Assembly: GCA_947440895.1 (NCBI GenBank)
Contig: CANETO010000120.1
Location: forward strand, 1-6,537
DNA: 6,537 nucleotides
Origin: Planctomycetaceae bacterium
GTDB taxonomy: Bacteria > Planctomycetota > Planctomycetia > Pirellulales > UBA1268
Reading direction: 5' to 3'
This document shows positions 6,237 to 6,537 of this stretch, piece by piece; position 1 is the stretch's first letter; each line of letters starts with the position of its first letter. Both the position numbers and the translations under genes were made by a program. The notes beneath the pieces were generated by a model. The model searched no databases, was not told where the DNA came from, and was given only the letters and a program-made list of their open reading frames with translations.

Positions 6237-6242
6237 TAGAAT
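6237..6242 (+). promoter_or_regulatory. Possible -10 element of tsaD
   Basis: TAGAAT matches the sigma-70 -10 consensus at five of six positions and ends 10 bases before the tsaD ATG. No good -35 hexamer is found at 16-18 bases upstream (6214-6219 is GGCACG). If used, transcription would begin only a few bases before the start codon, giving a nearly leaderless message, in line with the missing Shine-Dalgarno sequence. This is inference. Confidence 0.3.
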
Positions 6243-6252
6243 CGACCGCGCC

Positions 6253-6537
6253 ATGCCACTGCTTGCGATCGAAACGACGTGCGACGAGACGGCCGCCGCG
6301 ATCATTGCGCGTGACCGCACGGTGCTGTCGAGTGTCGTTGCCAGCCAGGAATTGCTTCACGCGAGGTGGCGGGGTGTCGTGCCCGAGGTGGCATCCCGCG
6401 CCCATGTCGAACGGATCATCCCGGTGATCGATGAGGCTGTGGCCCAGGCCGGGATTGCTCGGGCTGATCTCGCTGCCGTGGCTGTGGCCGTCAGGCCCGG
6501 GCTCGTCGGCTCGCTGCTGGTGGGACTGTCCGCCGGA
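6253..6537 (+). CDS. tsaD: tRNA N6-threonylcarbamoyladenosine synthase subunit TsaD, 5' part only
   Basis: TsaD transfers the threonylcarbamoyl group from threonylcarbamoyl-AMP to A37 of ANN-decoding tRNAs, together with TsaB and TsaE in bacteria. It is an ASKHA-fold cytoplasmic protein and nearly universal. Only the first 95 residues are in the window; the family is about 330-350. The N-terminus MPLLAIETTCDETAAAI matches the family opening (usual core ETSCDET). It is followed by SQELLHARWRGVVPEVASRAH (31-51; usual core H..yGGVVPE.ASR.H) and AVAVRPGLVGSLLVG (77-91). In the last block the commonly seen GPGL reads RPGL, and GGVVPE reads RGVVPE. The metal-binding His pair and the C-terminal Asp lie beyond the edge. 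The start is fixed by homology, since the family begins a few residues before ETxCDET; there is no Shine-Dalgarno sequence. Confidence 0.93.
   Translation, partial: MPLLAIETTCDETAAAIIARDRTVLSSVVASQELLHARWRGVVPEVASRAHVERIIPVIDEAVAQAGIARADLAAVAVAVRPGLVGSLLVGLSAG

Noticed and set aside
5977..6252. CRISPR array or tRNA gene in the repeat-rich spacer
   Set aside because: The repeats are short, differently sized palindromes without equal spacers. No cloverleaf with acceptor and T-arm consensus is seen.

Overview
The window is GC-rich bacterial DNA that most resembles a planctomycete of the Pirellulales type. The best single clue is the rightward gene at 4756-5976. It encodes a secreted DUF1207-type protein, a family I know mainly from planctomycetes, and carries the motif YHNSAHLGDE. 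Supporting clues are the mixed use of Shine-Dalgarno sites and the hairpin-rich spacer before tsaD. The taxonomic call is an inference. A 16S sequence or a marker-protein search would settle it.

Left part (1-3861, minus strand): a three-gene operon for a sugar-type (CUT2, ribose/galactose-like) ABC importer. Transcription runs leftward, in the order lipoprotein substrate-binding protein (3861-2677), permease (2631-1420), and duplicated-domain ATPase (1403 to the left edge, where the C-terminus is cut off). All three genes have clear Shine-Dalgarno sequences and short gaps, so they are probably co-transcribed. The substrate cannot be read from the sequence. Two operator-like palindromes (3907-3920 and 3938-3960) lie between the upstream gene and the binding-protein start. 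The first has the central CG and AAACGT core of LacI-family operators.

Middle (3977-4516, minus strand): a stand-alone split-barrel flavin reductase-like protein. It lies upstream of the transporter on the same strand but is separated from it by the palindrome-bearing 115-base gap. A 239-base divergent region (4517-4755) separates it from the rightward DUF1207 gene.

Right part (5977-6537): after the DUF1207 gene comes a 276-base non-coding spacer packed with perfect or near-perfect hairpins and short direct repeats. At least one of the hairpins looks like a terminator. The 5' third of tsaD (tRNA t6A synthesis) follows and runs off the right edge.

I see no CRISPR array, mobile element, RNA gene, or obviously new multi-gene system. 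The least explained parts are the hairpin cluster before tsaD, the C-terminal extension of the permease, and the DUF1207 protein itself.
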